Below are positions 8,709-17,174 of a stretch of DNA of 64,000 nucleotides, one piece after another. The position numbers and the translations under genes were made by a program. Source of the stretch: an uncultured Polaribacter sp. (GTDB lineage: Bacteria > Bacteroidota > Bacteroidia > Flavobacteriales > Flavobacteriaceae); contig NZ_CANLXV010000005.1 of the NCBI RefSeq assembly GCF_947495205.1, positions 186,001-250,000 of the forward strand, read 5' to 3'. Numbering within the stretch: position 1 is the stretch's first letter; the number at the start of each line of letters is the position of its first letter. The notes under the pieces were generated by a model. The model worked only from the letters and a program-made list of their open reading frames with translations, searched no databases and was not told the origin of the DNA.

Positions 8709-10073
8709 TTAACTTTTAAGGTACCAAAACGGAATTTCAATAATATCTTTTTCAGAGATTTCTTTAGTTTCTTCATCTTTTTCAGAGCGTTTTATAGTTA
8801 GTAAATGCTTACCTTCTGATAATTTATTTAAGAGTTCTATGTGTTCAAACCCTAATTGTGAATTTACTTCGGTTATTAAAAAATCTGTTTGAATAGGATT
8901 TCCATCAATTTTTAATTTATAAATGGCATTTAATTTATTTAAATAGTTTGTTTCTAAACTATCTGAAACAGTAAAACGAGACTTAAAAAAACTACTTGTA
9001 AACCCTCTAAGATCTTTAATAGGTTTTAGATTTGGATATTGTTGTAAAACAATTTTTTCTATTTTACTTCTAAAAGGAATAAAGATATTTAAATAAGGTT
9101 TTGTTATAATTTTATCTTGAATTGCCGCTTTTTTAACAAATTGATTCTTGCACATTTTACGGATATAATTATTTTGATAACTATAATTTTTTGAAGAATG
9201 TGATTTCGTTAAAATAAAACTAGACCTCACATTTGTTACCGTTGAAAAATAAAAGGCAGAAAGATAAATTGGAAATAAAATTAATAACAATCTGCGACCA
9301 AATTTATTGTCTAAAAAATTATAAACCAATGGTCTGTATAAAAAAGATAATGTTAAAACACTAAAAACTTTATAAAGAGGAAAATATAAAAAAGATATCC
9401 ATTCTACTTTTTTTAAATAACCTTGGGTAATAAAATCTATAAAAACTAAAAACGCTAAGAAAAAATATCCTATTGCAAAGAATCCTAATAGCATAAAACC
9501 AAGCATTTTAGAAAAATAACCCGTTTCTATAAAGAAGGCACCAACTAAAAATATTACCCCAATTACCATAAAAAAGGAAATTATGTAAAACAAATACAAA
9601 AAAGTAACAGCAAATAAAACACTACAGTAATTTTCTAAAGTACCTATATATTTATCAAAAGAACCTACTTTCTTTTTTAAGTGATTTGTAAAACGACTTT
9701 TATAGTTTAGAGCTTCATAATCAATATCACTTGAAACATATCTGAGGCCTATGGCACCAATCCATAAACCTCTTAAAACAACGTGAATAATTAGATTTAC
9801 AATTAAAACTTTACATGAAATTCCGGCAACAACATATAATAATTTTGTGTAACTTTCATTAGCAACAGAAGACAATCTATAATATTCTATTGGGTCTAAA
9901 GCCTGAAATAATCCAAAAATAGCAAAACCAGAAATTAGCAACTCTAATTGCCAACTTTCTTGTTGTAATTTCTCTAGTAGTTCTTGAAACTTATTGTTCG
10001 TATAATCGTTTTTCACATTCAAAAAATTTCTTAAATATACAGCGTTTATCAAACAGAAAAAAAACAATAACAA
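8709..10073 (-). CDS. Multi-pass integral membrane protein of unknown function
   Basis: A 454-residue protein, not recognised. The first about 290 residues hold roughly six to seven hydrophobic segments, for example near 45-60, 82-112, 150-185, 190-218 and 265-280. The last about 160 residues are soluble, basic and without a known motif. The N terminus is uncertain: the ATG at 10073 gives an extra hydrophobic stretch, while a GTG at 10016 (VKNDYTNNKF) would give a cytosolic start. It lies 21 bp before the M28 gene on the same strand and may be co-transcribed with the two peptidases. Confidence 0.6.
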   Translation of the reverse strand: MLLFFFCLINAVYLRNFLNVKNDYTNNKFQELLEKLQQESWQLELLISGFAIFGLFQALDPIEYYRLSSVANESYTKLLYVVAGISCKVLIVNLIIHVVLRGLWIGAIGLRYVSSDIDYEALNYKSRFTNHLKKKVGSFDKYIGTLENYCSVLFAVTFLYLFYIISFFMVIGVIFLVGAFFIETGYFSKMLGFMLLGFFAIGYFFLAFLVFIDFITQGYLKKVEWISFLYFPLYKVFSVLTLSFLYRPLVYNFLDNKFGRRLLLILFPIYLSAFYFSTVTNVRSSFILTKSHSSKNYSYQNNYIRKMCKNQFVKKAAIQDKIITKPYLNIFIPFRSKIEKIVLQQYPNLKPIKDLRGFTSSFFKSRFTVSDSLETNYLNKLNAIYKLKIDGNPIQTDFLITEVNSQLGFEHIELLNKLSEGKHLLTIKRSEKDEETKEISEKDIIEIPFWYLKS

Positions 10074-10722
10074 AATTTTAAAGTATATTTTTTTCTAAGG
10101 AAGACTAGGATTACTTTTTTACCAGTCACCAAATAAATAAACAATTGTAAATCTAAAAAACTTGTATTTGGTAAATTACTTTTATTTGTTATAACATTTA
10201 GCAAGTTTAGGGATTAACATATTTCAAAATCTTAAGAACAAAATGTTGTGTCATTAAGTGAGGAAATTTGAGCGTTTAAAATGTTAAATGATTAGGCATT
10301 TACTAAGCAAACTAAAAGTCTTATTCTGAATCTTTGTAAGTAATAAAATTCTTGTTTTGCCCATATTAAATTTAAATTAGATGTTAATCTTAATGCATAT
10401 TTTGTTTTTCTCGCCAAAATTATTTTTACAAAAAGTTAGGGATTAATTGATGGGAATTGTCTAAACCAAATAAATACGACACAAAAGATAGTTCCTTCTG
10501 CGCGATGATTTTTATCAATTTTTAGGTTTTTCGCTTTAATTAAAACCTTGATTTAAACAAGTAGGTTTTTTATGATTGATAAAAAATATACAAAACAATT
10601 ATTAAATTGATTTTACCAATAGTAACATCAATTAAATTTGCCTTTTTTAGTAAAGATATTTTAATAGTAATTGTATTTTTATATTCTAAAATAATGCAAA
10701 TCTAATTTTTCAATTTCAACAA
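10074..10722. other. Gene-free 0.65 kb divergent spacer with one nested inverted repeat
   Basis: Between the divergent membrane protein and yaaA genes. No open frame with a plausible start and no RNA gene was recognised. The only structure found is an 80-bp nested inverted repeat at 10508-10587 (listed separately). The short string GTTAGGGATTAA-like occurs twice (near 10205 and 10435), of no clear meaning. Confidence 0.5.
10508..10587. repeat. Nested inverted repeat (about 80 bp)
   Basis: Outer arms ATTTTTATCAAT (10508-10519) and ATTGATAAAAAAT (10575-10587) pair with a one-base bulge. Inside them, AAAACCT and AGGTTTT pair again. The result is a long imperfect hairpin on either strand in an otherwise empty spacer. 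It could be a remnant of a small mobile element or a structured transcript end; nothing in the sequence decides. Confidence 0.45.
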
Positions 10723-11481
10723 ATGAAAATAATTATTTCTCCGGCAAAATCTTTAGATTTTGAAAGTAAAGTACCTACAGAATTATATACTCAACCTCGT
10801 TTTTTAGACAAAAGCGAAAAATTAAACAAAAAGTTAAAAACGCTTTCCAAAAATAAATTAAGTGATTTAATGAAAATTTCTGCTGATTTATCTGCTTTAA
10901 ATTATGACAGAAATCAGAATTGGGAAACACCATTTACAACAGAAAATGCAAAACAAGCCATTTACTCTTTTACAGGTGCTGTTTTTCAAGGAATTGATGT
11001 AAATTCTTTATCCGAAGATAAAATACCTGTTTTACAAGACAAATTGCGAATTTTATCTGGTTTATATGGCTTGTTGAAACCTTTAGATTTAATACAACCT
11101 TATAGGTTAGAAATGGGAACGCGTTTAAAAGTTGGTAAAACAGAAAATTTGTATAAATTTTGGGATAATGACTTGGCAAATTCTTTAAATGAAGAATTAA
11201 AAGATGATGAATTGTTAGTAAATTTAGCCAGCACAGAATATTTTAAAGCTTTACCAAAAAAGACTTTAAAAGTGCCAATGATTACACCTGTTTTTAAAGA
11301 CTTTAAAAATGGCGAATATAAAACCATAATGACGTATGCAAAAATGGCCCGTGGTTACATGGTACGTTATATTATAGATAATAATGTAGAAACTATAGAA
11401 GATTTAAAAGGCTTTAATATAGAAAACTATCGTTTTTCTGAGGAACTATCTAGTGGGAACGATTTGGTTTTTACAAGGTAA
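10723..11481 (+). CDS. yaaA: Peroxide stress protein YaaA (DUF328/UPF0246)
   Basis: 252 residues, the normal family length. The N terminus MKIIISPAKSLDF is the family hallmark, and 'LSGLYGLLKPLDLIQPYRLEMG' (about 111-130) and 'MTYAKMARGYMVRYII' (about 203-218) are the other conserved blocks. In E. coli YaaA binds DNA and limits damage during hydrogen peroxide stress by lowering free iron. The gene is followed without any gap by the SanA-like frame (ATG immediately after its stop), so the two form one transcript. Confidence 0.93.
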   Translation: MKIIISPAKSLDFESKVPTELYTQPRFLDKSEKLNKKLKTLSKNKLSDLMKISADLSALNYDRNQNWETPFTTENAKQAIYSFTGAVFQGIDVNSLSEDKIPVLQDKLRILSGLYGLLKPLDLIQPYRLEMGTRLKVGKTENLYKFWDNDLANSLNEELKDDELLVNLASTEYFKALPKKTLKVPMITPVFKDFKNGEYKTIMTYAKMARGYMVRYIIDNNVETIEDLKGFNIENYRFSEELSSGNDLVFTR

Positions 11482-12113
11482 ATGAAAAAGCTTTTCAAAT
11501 TAACCTTCTTCATTTTAATCTTTTGTTTAGTTAGTATTTTTGTCTCAAATTATTCCATAGAACAAAATGCACAAACAAAAATATTTTCCGAAGTAAAAAA
11601 TATTCAGAAAAACAAAGTCGGATTGCTTTTAGGAACTGCTAAAACTTTACAAAACGGACAACTAAATTTATACTACAAATATAGATTAGACGCTACAATT
11701 GCACTTTTTAAAGCAAAAAAATAGCATTTATAGTTATTAGTGGAGATAATAGCTCTAAAATTTATGATGAACCTACAGATTTTAAAAATGATTTGGTAAA
11801 AGCCGGAATTCCTGAAAATAAAATATTTTTAGATTTCGCAGGTTTTAGAACTTTAGATTCTGTGGTTAGAATTAAGGAAATTTTTGATCAAAACTCAGTA
11901 ACAATTATTTCTCAGCAGTTTCATAACGAAAGAGCCATTTATTTGGCAGAACATTTTGATATCAAAGCAATCGGATTTAACGCAAAAAATGTTTTTAACA
12001 GATATGGTTTTAAAGTAAAACTTAGAGATTACTTAGCCAGAGTAAAAGTGTTTGTAGATATTATTTTTCAAGTAGAACCTAAATTTTTGGGTGATAAAAT
12101 TGAAATCAACTAA
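11482..12113 (+). pseudogene. SanA/ElyC-like (DUF218) membrane protein, split by a -1 frameshift at an A7 run
   Basis: Two adjoining frames make one SanA-type protein of about 210 residues. Frame 1 (11482-11724) gives an N-terminal anchor (LFKLTFFILIFCLVSIFVS) and 'GLLLGTAKTLQNGQLNLYYKYR', the start of the DUF218 core. It stops at TAG right after GCA AAA AAA. Frame 2 continues from 11721 with 'IAFIVISGDN', 'YDEPTDFKNDLVKAGIP' and 'DFAGFRTLDS', to the stop at 12113. The junction A AAA AAA (11715-11721) is a perfect -1 slippery heptamer, so a programmed or transcriptional slip could still give the full protein. A real disruption or a one-base sequencing error is equally possible. The family acts in envelope integrity. 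Nothing else in the frames is damaged. Confidence 0.75.
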
Positions 12114-12159
12114 CAAACTACAGACTAAAAACCATCAACAAGAAACCAACAACTAAAAC

Positions 12160-13584
12160 CTAACAATCTGCCAAACCAACATGTATTGCCAAACCACCTT
12201 GTGAAGTTTCTTTGTAGTTTTTGTGCATATCTTGTGCAGTTTTCCACATAGTATCTATTACTTTATCTAAAGGTACTTTTACTTCTTTAGGATCTGTTTC
12301 TAAAGCCATTTCAGCTGCATTTATTGCTTTAACTGCGCCCATAGAGTTACGTTCTATACAAGGTATTTGTACCAACCCACCAACAGGATCACAGGTTAAA
12401 CCTAAATGATGTTCCATTGCAATTTCAGCTGCAACCAAACACTGTGCAGGTGAGCCACCTAACAATTCTGTTAACGCTGCTGCTGCCATTGCTGAAGACA
12501 CTCCTATTTCTGCCTGACAACCACCCATTGCTGCAGAAATTGTGGCATTTTTCTTAAAAATACTGCCAATTTCTCCAGCTACTAATAAGAATCTCTTAAT
12601 ATGACTAAAATCTGCATTATGATTTTCTATGACTAAATAATACATTAAAACAGCAGGAATTACACCTGCACTTCCATTAGTTGGTGCAGTAACCACTCTT
12701 CCTAAAGATGCATTTACTTCATTTACAGATAATGCAAAGCAACTTACCCATTTTAAAATTTCTCTAAATTGCACTTTAACATTTCTAATTGCATCAATCC
12801 ATTCTTTAGGGTTTGTATATTGTGCACCTTTTATTAGTTTTTCTTGAATACCAAAAGCGCGTCTTTTTACATGTAAACCTCCGGGAAGTTTTCCTTCTGT
12901 ATGGCAGCCAATGTACATAGATTCTAACATGGTTTCCCAAATTCTATTCAATTCAAAATCTATTTTTACTGCAGATCTTAATTCTAATTCGTTTTTTAAA
13001 ACAATTTCAGAAATTAATAAATGGTGTTGCTCACAATATTTTTCTAACTCCTTTGCTCTATTTATAGGAAAAGGAAAATTTTTAGTATTGATTTCAATAG
13101 CTTCTTCTATATGATTTTTTTCTTGAACAATAAAACCTCCACCTATAGAAAAATAAGTATCGGTCGTAATTTCTTTACCTTTAAAAAAACCTCTAAACGT
13201 AACACCATTTGCATGAAACGGTAAAAACGTCTTTTTAAAAACTATAGAATCCTTAAAAAAAGGAATTGTTTTGCCTCCTTTAAATAAAATTTCTTCTTGT
13301 GTATTTATCCTTTCTACTATAATTAAAATATCTTCAATTGGTATGTATTCAGGATCTGCTTCACTTAAACCCAATAAAATCGCTAAATCTGTTGCATGTC
13401 CTTTTCCTGTTAAAGATAAGGAGCCATATAAATCTACTTTAATAGCATCAATTTTAGCAAACAAACCTGCCGTTTTTAGTTTAGCAACCCATTGTTGTGC
13501 TGCTCTCCAAGGACCTAAGGTATGGGAACTAGATGGACCAACACCTATTTTGAGCATATCAAAAACACTAATAAATTGAGACAT
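12160..13584 (-). CDS. sdaA: L-serine ammonia-lyase (serine deaminase), iron-sulfur type
   Basis: A 474-residue single-chain enzyme converting L-serine to pyruvate and ammonia. The N terminus 'FDMLKIGVGPSSSHTLGP' is the family signature. The C-terminal alpha domain holds the [4Fe-4S] cysteines in 'GGCQAEIGVSSAMAAAAL' (about 350), 'LTCDPVGGLVQIPC' (two cysteines, about 398-409) and the following ERN. Beta and alpha domains are fused, as in E. coli SdaA and unlike the two-subunit enzymes of Gram-positives. The gene stands alone; the start MSQFISVFDML is the only one compatible with the family. Confidence 0.95.
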   Translation of the reverse strand: MSQFISVFDMLKIGVGPSSSHTLGPWRAAQQWVAKLKTAGLFAKIDAIKVDLYGSLSLTGKGHATDLAILLGLSEADPEYIPIEDILIIVERINTQEEILFKGGKTIPFFKDSIVFKKTFLPFHANGVTFRGFFKGKEITTDTYFSIGGGFIVQEKNHIEEAIEINTKNFPFPINRAKELEKYCEQHHLLISEIVLKNELELRSAVKIDFELNRIWETMLESMYIGCHTEGKLPGGLHVKRRAFGIQEKLIKGAQYTNPKEWIDAIRNVKVQFREILKWVSCFALSVNEVNASLGRVVTAPTNGSAGVIPAVLMYYLVIENHNADFSHIKRFLLVAGEIGSIFKKNATISAAMGGCQAEIGVSSAMAAAALTELLGGSPAQCLVAAEIAMEHHLGLTCDPVGGLVQIPCIERNSMGAVKAINAAEMALETDPKEVKVPLDKVIDTMWKTAQDMHKNYKETSQGGLAIHVGLADC

Positions 13585-13618
13585 TCGTAAAAAATATTGT
13601 ATTTGTAGTATAAAAATA

Positions 13619-13648
13619 AAAAATCTAACTTAATTAAGTTAGATTTTT
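13619..13648 (-). terminator. Palindromic terminator downstream of the DUF2853 gene
   Basis: A perfect 26-bp palindrome (13621-13646; arms AAATCTAACTTAA and its complement) with flanking A and T runs. It lies 30 bp beyond the DUF2853 stop and upstream of sdaA, so it separates the two transcripts. Confidence 0.75.
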
Positions 13649-13675
13649 AAATAAATTATAAAGTTTATTATATTT

Positions 13676-14017
13676 TTAGAAACCGTAAACTGCTTCTTTA
13701 TCAAACTTTTTCATTAGCATATAATACACTACTGCTCTGTATTTTTTTCTTTCAGATTTACCAATTTTTTCAATTACTTCTTCAATGGCTTCATCTAACG
13801 CTGCACTATCTTCTAAACCTAATTTTTTAATTAAAAAGTTATTTTTTACAGTTGCTAATTCTTTTGCATCAGAACCAGAAACAGTTTCTGCATCGGCTTT
13901 ATAAATAGATGGTCCTAAACCTTTTGTTACTGCTGCTAATAATTCTGTATTAGAACGTAGGTTTCTATCATCCATAAACTGCTTGTATAAAGCCACTTTT
14001 TCGTCAAATTTACTCAT
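13676..14017 (-). CDS. DUF2853 family protein
   Basis: 113 residues, soluble, mostly helical. It matches the DUF2853 family common in Flavobacteriia: N terminus 'MSKFDEKVALYKQFM', central 'LLAAVTKGLGPSIYKADAETVSGSD', C terminus 'RAVVYYMLMKKF'. No function is established for the family. It is divergent from dnaK, from which it is separated by a 247-bp regulatory spacer. Confidence 0.8.
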   Translation of the reverse strand: MSKFDEKVALYKQFMDDRNLRSNTELLAAVTKGLGPSIYKADAETVSGSDAKELATVKNNFLIKKLGLEDSAALDEAIEEVIEKIGKSERKKYRAVVYYMLMKKFDKEAVYGF

Positions 14018-14134
14018 TGTCTTAATTTTAGTTATTGGTTACATTATTTTAATTCTTTATGAATCATTCAAATATAGGAAAATAATTTAGGTTTCCAAAT
14101 AAGGAAAGATTTCTACTATTTAGACACAACAATA

Positions 14135-14148
14135 TGTCACGATGTCAC
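14135..14148. promoter_or_regulatory. Direct repeat TGTCAC upstream of dnaK
   Basis: TGTCAC occurs at 14135-14140 and again at 14143-14148, and TGACA at 14176-14180. They lie 20-70 bp upstream of the sigma-54-type promoter, where an enhancer-binding protein could act. A TGTCA/TGACA inverted repeat also precedes lon. The role is inference. Confidence 0.35.
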
Positions 14149-14199
14149 ATTTTTTATCAGAAAAAAACAAAAAACTGACATTTTCTTAGTAAAAAACTG

Positions 14200-14216
14200 T
14201 TGGCATACACTTTGCT
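14200..14216 (+). promoter_or_regulatory. Sigma-54-type (-24/-12) promoter of dnaK
   Basis: TTGGCATACACTTTGC has the -24 element TTGGCA and the -12 element TTGC, with exactly 10 bases between the GG (14202-14203) and the GC (14214-14215), the fixed spacing of sigma-54 promoters. Initiation would fall near 14227, about 38 bases before the dnaK ATG at 14265. No good TAnnTTTG housekeeping box was found at that spot. Confidence 0.6.
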
Positions 14217-14264
14217 TAATGTAAAACGTAAAATTGAATTAAAAATATTATTAAAATAAATATT

Positions 14265-16172
14265 ATGAGTAAAATAATTGGAATCGATTTAGGTACAACT
14301 AACTCTTGTGTTTCTGTAATGGAAGGTAACGAGCCTGTGGTAATACCTAATGCAGAAGGAAAAAGAACAACACCATCTATAGTTGCATTTGTAGAAGGTG
14401 GTGAACGTAAAATTGGTGATCCTGCAAAAAGACAAGCGGTAACTAACCCTACTAAAACAGTTTATTCTATTAAACGTTTTATGGGAAATAAATTTTCTGA
14501 ATCTTCTCAAGAAGTAAAAAGAGTACCTTATAAAGTAGTACAAGGAGATAATGATACGCCTAGAGTAGATATTGATGGTCGTTTATACACACCACAAGAA
14601 ATATCTGCAATGGTATTACAAAAAATGAAAAAAACAGCAGAAGACTATTTAGGTACTGATGTAACTGGTGCTGTTGTTACTGTGCCTGCATATTTTAATG
14701 ATGCACAAAGACAAGCTACTAAAGAAGCTGGTGAAATTGCTGGTTTAAAAGTAGAAAGAATTATAAATGAGCCAACTGCTGCTGCTTTAGCTTATGGTTT
14801 AGACAAAGCTAATGACGATAAGAAAATTGTTGTTTTTGATTTTGGTGGTGGTACACATGATGTTTCTATATTAGAATTAGGAGATGGTGTTTTTGAAGTA
14901 CTAGCTACAGATGGTGATACACATTTAGGTGGAGATGACGTTGATGAAAAAATAATAAACTGGTTAGCAGAAGAGTTTATTGCTGACGAAAACATGGATT
15001 TACGTAATGACCCTATGGCATTACAACGTTTAAAAGAAGCTGCAGAAAAAGCAAAGATAGAATTGTCTTCTTCTTCTTCTACAGAAATTAACTTACCTTA
15101 TGTTACAGCTACTGCAAGCGGCCCAAAGCACTTGGTAAGAACATTATCTAGATCTAAATTTGAACAATTAATAGACGATTTAGTTAAAAGAACAATAGAA
15201 CCTTGTCAAAAAGCATTAAAAAATGCAGATTTATCTACTTCAGAAATCGATGAAATTATCTTAGTTGGTGGTTCTACAAGAATACCAGCAATACAAGAAG
15301 CTGTAGAAAAATTCTTTGGTAAAGCGCCAAGTAAAGGTGTAAACCCAGATGAAGTTGTTTCTTTAGGTGCTGCAATACAAGGTGGTGTTTTAACTGGAGA
15401 TGTAAAAGATGTATTGTTATTAGACGTTACACCATTATCTTTAGGTATAGAAACTATGGGGAACGTTTTCACAAAGTTAATTGATGCAAACACAACCATA
15501 CCAACCAAAAAATCTCAAGTATTTTCTACAGCTGTAGATAATCAACCTTCTGTAGACATTCATGTTTTACAAGGAGAAAGAGCAATGGCTGCAGACAACA
15601 ATACAATTGGTCGTTTTCAATTAACAGATATTCCTCCAGCACAAAGAGGTGTACCACAAATTGAAGTAACTTTTGATATTGATGCAAACGGAATAATTAA
15701 AGTATCTGCTGCAGACAAAGCTACAGGGAAATCTCAAGACATTCGTATAGAAGCTTCTTCTGGTTTATCTGAAGAAGAAATTGAGAAAATGAAGCAAGAA
15801 GCAGAAGCAAATGCTGATGCTGATAAAGCGGCTAAAGAAACTGCAGAAAAAGTAAATGGCGCAGATTCTATGATTTTTCAAACAGAAAAACAATTAAAAG
15901 AATTTGGAGATAAATTATCTGCAGATAAAAAAGAGCCAATTGAAGCTGCTTTAGTAGAACTAAAAGCTGCACACGAATCTAAAGACTTAGCACAAATAGA
16001 TGCTGCTATGGAAAAGATTAATGAAGCTTGGAAAGTTGCCTCTGAAGAAATGTATGCTGCAGAACAAGCTGCTGGTGGCGCTAATCCTGGTGCAGAAGCA
16101 CAAGGACAACCAGAAGCTAGTGCAGATCAAGGAGATAATGTAGAAGATGTAGATTTTGAGGAGGTAAAGTAA
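14265..16172 (+). CDS. dnaK: Chaperone protein DnaK (Hsp70)
   Basis: 635 residues, full length. Nucleotide-binding domain: '[18 protein letters not shown]' at the N terminus, '[17 protein letters not shown]' near 135, '[15 protein letters not shown]' near 193 and '[12 protein letters not shown]' near 330. Substrate-binding domain follows '[10 protein letters not shown]' (about 385), then the helical lid, a Gly/Ala/Gln-rich linker and the acidic end '[10 protein letters not shown]', the DnaK C-terminal signature. An ATP-driven folding chaperone working with DnaJ and GrpE, neither of which is next to it. Transcription alone from the -24/-12-type promoter upstream, and ended by the hairpin at 16218. 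Confidence 0.98.
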   Translation: MSKIIGIDLGTTNSCVSVMEGNEPVVIPNAEGKRTTPSIVAFVEGGERKIGDPAKRQAVTNPTKTVYSIKRFMGNKFSESSQEVKRVPYKVVQGDNDTPRVDIDGRLYTPQEISAMVLQKMKKTAEDYLGTDVTGAVVTVPAYFNDAQRQATKEAGEIAGLKVERIINEPTAAALAYGLDKANDDKKIVVFDFGGGTHDVSILELGDGVFEVLATDGDTHLGGDDVDEKIINWLAEEFIADENMDLRNDPMALQRLKEAAEKAKIELSSSSSTEINLPYVTATASGPKHLVRTLSRSKFEQLIDDLVKRTIEPCQKALKNADLSTSEIDEIILVGGSTRIPAIQEAVEKFFGKAPSKGVNPDEVVSLGAAIQGGVLTGDVKDVLLLDVTPLSLGIETMGNVFTKLIDANTTIPTKKSQVFSTAVDNQPSVDIHVLQGERAMAADNNTIGRFQLTDIPPAQRGVPQIEVTFDIDANGIIKVSAADKATGKSQDIRIEASSGLSEEEIEKMKQEAEANADADKAAKETAEKVNGADSMIFQTEKQLKEFGDKLSADKKEPIEAALVELKAAHESKDLAQIDAAMEKINEAWKVASEEMYAAEQAAGGANPGAEAQGQPEASADQGDNVEDVDFEEVK

Positions 16173-16217
16173 GCAGAGAACAAGAATTTCTTTTTAGAAA
16201 TTCTTTGTGAATCGCTT

Positions 16218-16242
16218 ATCCCGCTGAAAAGCGGGATCTTTA
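16218..16242 (+). terminator. dnaK terminator
   Basis: Stem ATCCCGC (16218-16224) and GCGGGAT (16231-16237) with loop TGAAAA, followed by CTTT and A-rich sequence. It is GC-rich compared with everything around it and sits 45 bp after the dnaK stop. The T-run is short. Confidence 0.65.
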
Positions 16243-16435
16243 AAAAATAAGTAATTAAACTTATTACAAAGACAAAGTAGAATCTTTTAAAATAAGTAAT
16301 TAAACTTATTACAAAGACAAAGCAGAATCTTTAAAAAATAAGTAATTGAACTTATTGTAAAGACAAAACGAAATCTTTGCAAAAAAAGATAATTAGACAA
16401 ATAGCTGCAAAAGCAGAATCTTTAAGGAAATCTAT
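16236..16435. repeat. Tandem repeat of about 46 bp, four units and a partial fifth
   Basis: Units at 16236-16281, 16282-16326, 16327-16372 and 16373-16417, with a fifth beginning at 16418. Each starts ATCTTT and ends near AAAGCAGA. Units 1-3 contain the inverted repeat AATAAGT-AATTA-ACTTATT, a small hairpin; unit 4 is diverged. The array lies between the dnaK terminator and a second strong terminator at 16496. Confidence 0.75.
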
Positions 16436-16495
16436 AATTGATTTATAATCTATTCGAGAATCCTTCTGAACAAAGTTCAGAGTCTATATATATCC

Positions 16496-16528
16496 AAAAC
16501 GCAATCATTAATTTGATTGCGTTTTTTT
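16496..16528 (+). terminator. Strong intrinsic terminator with no gene directly before it
   Basis: Stem AACGCAATCA/TGATTGCGTT with a 6-base loop and a run of seven T. The only thing between it and the dnaK terminator is the 46-bp repeat array, so it may end read-through from dnaK or a non-coding transcript over the array. Confidence 0.75.
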
Positions 16529-16584
16529 GTGTATTTAAATCGAATAACTAAATTTACTTTGAATTAATAAGTGAAATATAAATT

Positions 16585-17106
16585 TTGAAAACCTACAACA
16601 AAACCAACTTTTTTAAACATACGTTCTGCGAGTTTACCCAAATTAATGATTTTCAATTTCCAGAAAACACAAACTATAAAAGTAAATCTGAAAGCGTATA
16701 TTTTTATACTGAAGATGGTGTGTATAGAAAATCGAATCATTGGGGAAGAGTTGCCAATTGTAGATGGAAATTAATTACTGATGATGATTATAAAAATCAA
16801 CAAATAGTCATTGGTTTTGCTAAATGGACAGACTTCTACCCGATTAATTCTAAAGAGAAATATTTTTTTATTGAAGTCGATTTTAATAAAAAAATTGCCA
16901 AAATTAAACCTAAAAGAAAAACTCCTAATTTTTTATTTACATTTTCTGAAGCTCAAAAAAGAATAAATCAAATTAACCATTTATTTAAAGATGATAAATG
17001 GGCGAAGTATTACGATTTAGAGATTAATGAATTATCTAAACAAATAATTACTCCTTTTATTTCTTCTGATAAAAGTTTACAAGAAATAAAACAAAGTTTC
17101 AAATAG
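16585..17106 (+). CDS. Hypothetical protein, probably soluble
   Basis: 173 residues, not recognised. The frame opens after a TAA at 16579 and the first usable start is the TTG at 16585. The sequence has a mixed alpha/beta look with several aromatic stretches (SVYFYTEDGVYRKSNHWGR near 38-56; WTDFYPINSKEKYFF near 90-104) and no signal peptide or membrane segment. Codon use and base composition match neighbouring genes, which supports a real gene. Function unknown. Confidence 0.6.
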   Translation: MKTYNKTNFFKHTFCEFTQINDFQFPENTNYKSKSESVYFYTEDGVYRKSNHWGRVANCRWKLITDDDYKNQQIVIGFAKWTDFYPINSKEKYFFIEVDFNKKIAKIKPKRKTPNFLFTFSEAQKRINQINHLFKDDKWAKYYDLEINELSKQIITPFISSDKSLQEIKQSFK

Positions 17107-17174
17107 AGAAATCTCTAGTTTTCAGTAAATTTGTGAGGCTAAAATCTAAGTTTAAAAACATCTAATCACCAAAA

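Noticed and set aside
10074..10722. Hidden small gene
   Set aside because: Only very short frames without plausible starts were found on both strands.
11793..12113. Separate 106-residue gene
   Set aside because: The sequence directly continues the DUF218 protein of the preceding frame, and the natural reading begins upstream at 11721 with no start codon at the right place.
16585..17106. Defence or phage gene
   Set aside because: Nothing in the protein or its neighbours supports it; it is simply unknown.
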